Below are positions 6,837 through 7,989 of a DNA stretch of 7,989 nt, in pieces. Numbering within the stretch: the stretch's first letter is position 1; every line of letters begins with the position of its first letter. Location of the stretch: assembly GCA_947259675.1 (NCBI GenBank), contig CAMYNE010000069.1:1-7989 (forward strand). Direction: 5' to 3'. The stretch comes from an uncultured Pirellulaceae bacterium (GTDB taxonomy: Bacteria; Planctomycetota; Planctomycetia; Pirellulales; Pirellulaceae). The notes below the pieces were generated by a model. The model did no database searches, was not told where the DNA came from, and saw nothing but the letters and a program-made list of their open reading frames with translations. The position numbers and the translations under genes were made by a program.

Positions 6837-7190
6837 TCATCCCTTGCCAAAAATGGATTCGTACATTTCCTCGTTGAATCCGACGACCAACTTTTTGCCG
6901 ATTCGCAAGGTTGGTGCGCGGAGGTTGCCCGTCGGGCCGAGAGCCAGTTTTAGCAACTCTTCACTGGTTGGTTTGTCTTTCTTCAAGTTGAGATGAACGA
7001 CTTTCTTGCCTTTGGCGACATACAAGTCCGTCGCGGCACCCAACAATTTGAGCGCGTCAGATTTTCCCTGCGTTTCTTTTTTTGCGTCGACTTCCTGTTT
7101 GGCTTTGATACCTGCGTTGGCAAGAAACTCTTGCGTTTTTCCGCACGACTTTCAGCCTCTCCGATGATAACTCCAATCAATTCCTGCCAT
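6837..7190 (-). CDS. Spx/ArsC-like thioredoxin-fold protein, predicted selenoprotein (UGA at codon 13)
   Basis: This is a 117-residue protein if the in-frame TGA at 7152-7154 is read as selenocysteine. The N-terminal motif then becomes SYHRRGUKSCGKTQEFL, in which U13-x2-C16 takes the place of the CxxC redox pair in Spx (CTSC). The second half fits the Spx/ArsC fold: LRAPTLRIGKKLVVGFNEE (90-108) matches the family's cis-Pro region (P93), Gly-Phe-Asn-Glu included. A thiol/selenol oxidoreductase or reductase of an oxidised substrate is likely; arsenate reduction itself is not shown. The start is ATG at 7190, preceded by AGGAG with a 9-nt spacer. Without readthrough the product would be a useless 12-mer, and the nearest downstream start (TTG at 7046) loses the active site. 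The gene ends at a second TGA (6837-6839). It follows the DUF1579 gene by 12 bp. Alternatives are a Cys-to-TGA sequencing error or a recent nonsense mutation. I am sure of the family and fairly sure of selenocysteine. Confidence 0.8.
7113..7145 (-). promoter_or_regulatory. Candidate bacterial SECIS element inside the Spx/ArsC-like gene
   Basis: On the minus strand a perfect 6-bp stem, GCAAGA (7134-7129) with TCTTGC (7125-7120), closes a GUU loop. The loop's first base is G at 7128, the 24th nucleotide after the TGA at 7152-7154. Bacterial SECIS elements typically place a loop G (often GU) about 16-37 nt after the UGA on a short stem, so this fits. A lower helix, TGCG (7145-7142) with CGCA (7116-7113), can extend it around an asymmetric internal loop. 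TGCG can alternatively pair with a nearer CGCA (7135-7132), a competing fold. SelB binding is inferred, not shown. Confidence 0.65.
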
Positions 7191-7199
7191 GTTTTTTTG

Positions 7200-7204
7200 C
7201 TCCT
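7200..7204 (-). promoter_or_regulatory. Shine-Dalgarno that fixes the start of the selenoprotein gene
   Basis: AGGAG lies 9 nt before the ATG at 7190 and overlaps the TAG stop of the upstream DUF1579 gene (TAGGAG). It argues that ribosomes initiate upstream of the in-frame TGA, and that translation of the two genes may be coupled. Confidence 0.7.
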
Positions 7205-7715
7205 AAGATTTTCGAATGTAGTTGATTTCCATATTCTTGTAATCTGGCTGACCGTCGTTCAGGAAATAAGTGACCATGTTGTGGTGGTCCTGATCAACCA
7301 GTGTAATGACCGTCCGCTTTTTCATCTTTTGACCGGTCGCCGGATGGATAAACTCCGAACGCATTTCCCAAACTTTGCCATCGGTATCGCACTTGCCGGT
7401 TTCCATTTGCATGCTGGTTGACGCATTATCGATCCAGAAACCCTCGTATTGTTGGGCCGTGGAATTGAAGCCCCAATAGCCTTTACCCATGAAGCTGGGG
7501 AATGGACTTTCGTTTTCGTCACCGGTGTAATCCTGGTGAAGGTACAGTCCACCCAGCTGAAACGCATTGACCATTTCGCCTGTCGAGACAACTGGGTCGC
7601 CAGGTCCCATCCAGATCTTGACTTCGGCCGAAAACGTACCTTCAAAGGGCTTTAAGTGCTCATGCTCAGCTCCCGGCGTTGGCATGTGAAAACTTTGTTC
7701 TTGCGTTTCAGACAT
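7203..7715 (-). CDS. DUF1579 family protein
   Basis: This 170-residue protein belongs to DUF1579, common in planctomycetes and of unknown biochemical function. The family's opening motif is clear: HLKPFEGTFSAEVKIWMGPG (20-39), followed by STGEMVNAFQLGGLYLHQDYTG and a Gly/Phe/Trp-rich beta-strand pattern (GKGYWGFN, EGFWIDN). Alternating hydrophobic residues suggest a beta-barrel or lipocalin-like fold that binds a ligand; this is inference. There is no signal peptide or membrane helix, so it is probably cytoplasmic. The ATG at 7715 is supported by GGAGAGG (7724-7730) at good spacing; the internal ATG at residue 11 is less well placed. It is the first gene of a two-gene unit with the selenoprotein gene 12 bp downstream, which suggests a shared process, perhaps redox or stress related. 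Length is typical and nothing is broken. Confidence 0.9.
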   Translation of the reverse strand: MSETQEQSFHMPTPGAEHEHLKPFEGTFSAEVKIWMGPGDPVVSTGEMVNAFQLGGLYLHQDYTGDENESPFPSFMGKGYWGFNSTAQQYEGFWIDNASTSMQMETGKCDTDGKVWEMRSEFIHPATGQKMKKRTVITLVDQDHHNMVTYFLNDGQPDYKNMEINYIRKS

Positions 7716-7761
7716 TGATCTTTCCTCTCCGGAATTAGTTGGAAGTCATCAAGGGGAGTTT

Positions 7762-7767
7762 ATTATC
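7762..7767 (-). promoter_or_regulatory. Possible -10 element for the DUF1579/selenoprotein unit
   Basis: On the minus strand GATAAT (five of six to TATAAT) lies about 47 nt before the DUF1579 start. No good -35 is found at 16-18 bp upstream, so this is a tentative mark only. Confidence 0.25.
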
Positions 7768-7800
7768 GCTTCTCTCTCCGCGGAATAAAAGAGACTCAGA

Positions 7801-7989
7801 TTGATGAATTGGTTAACGGCAAATGAGGTTTTGCGCGTTTAACCGCAACGCCAACGGCGTGCGCGTCCGAGCACAATGCGGACCATTACCATGTTTGTGC
7901 GGCCATAAAACACGCGGGCCGCTGGCCCTGCGGCACTTACTTTACGGCGACTCGACACCCTCTCCCGACGACACGTGAGGGTCCGGGAG
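7801..7989. repeat. GC-rich stem-loop region, possible dispersed intergenic repeat (partial)
   Basis: No credible gene lies here. Instead several stems follow one another. GGTTAACGGCAAA (7811-7823) pairs with 7830-7844 apart from two bulges. CGC-A-ACGCC pairs with GGCGT-GCG (7844-7863). GTCCG/CGGAC spans 7865-7883, and GCGGCC (7899-7904) can pair with GGCCGC (7917-7922). GGGCC/GGCCC spans 7916-7928. ACCCTC/GAGGGT (7957-7982) competes with CTCCCG/CGGGAG (7962-7989). Minus-strand frames hold only tiny peptides (6 and 17 residues). The density of stems and the sharp change from the preceding A/T-rich promoter region suggest a repetitive intergenic element of the kind common in Rhodopirellula-like genomes; copy number cannot be seen from one window. 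It runs off the right edge. Confidence 0.45.

Noticed and set aside
6837..7046. Short 69-residue protein starting at TTG 7046
   Set aside because: It lacks the active-site half of the fold and has no Shine-Dalgarno; it is the C-terminal part of the 117-residue protein.
6983..7180. 65-residue minus-strand frame overlapping the selenoprotein N-terminus, suggesting a frameshifted gene
   Set aside because: Its product turns into a Lys/Arg-rich sequence without family features, while the neighbouring frame with the TGA gives continuous Spx-like sequence on both sides of the TGA. A frameshift is not needed.
7843..7907. Tiny minus-strand peptides of 6 and 17 codons in the right-hand stem-loop region
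   Set aside because: They have no ribosome binding site and lie in hairpin-dense sequence; more likely part of a non-coding repeat.

Overview
The window looks like part of a planctomycete chromosome, probably from the Pirellulales/Rhodopirellula side. Three gene types common in that phylum sit together: a DUF1559 protein with a type IV-pilin-like leader, an MJ0042-type zinc-ribbon membrane protein, and a DUF1579 protein. Long non-coding gaps with hairpins and tandem repeats fit the same picture. The host assignment is inference from gene content and style, not from a sequence search.

Layout, left to right. (1) 32-136 is an array of fifteen 7-bp units just past the sucB stop. (2) 147-4284 on the minus strand is a sucA-sucB operon, the E1 and E2 subunits of 2-oxoglutarate dehydrogenase; both are full length with their catalytic motifs intact. 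The 70-bp gap between them holds a perfect 8-bp hairpin. (3) 4285-4642 is a divergent intergenic region carrying a 9-bp inverted repeat in the sucA leader and two small hairpins. (4) 4643-5713 on the plus strand is a DUF1559 protein. (5) 5968-6813 on the plus strand is a zinc-ribbon protein with a strongly basic linker and four membrane helices. (6) 6837-7715 on the minus strand is a two-gene unit: a DUF1579 protein followed 12 bp later by a small thioredoxin-fold protein of the Spx/ArsC-like type. (7) 7801-7989 is a GC-rich stretch of stem-loops with no convincing gene, running off the window edge.

The main discovery is in (6). The Spx/ArsC-like gene is normally read as a 69-residue fragment, because an in-frame TGA at 7152-7154 interrupts it. 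Reading through that TGA restores a 117-residue protein from a well-placed Shine-Dalgarno and ATG. The TGA falls exactly on the first cysteine of the expected CxxC redox motif, giving UxxC. A 6-bp stem with loop GUU lies just downstream, its loop G 24 nt after the TGA, in the range expected for a bacterial SECIS element. TGA is an ordinary stop elsewhere in the window (DUF1559 gene, and the end of this gene). The best reading is therefore a mis-annotatable selenoprotein co-transcribed with a DUF1579 gene.

The 2-oxoglutarate dehydrogenase subunits work together in the TCA cycle. The other genes have no demonstrated link to them. The DUF1579/selenoprotein pair is probably translated from one mRNA and may share a redox or stress role, but that is inference.
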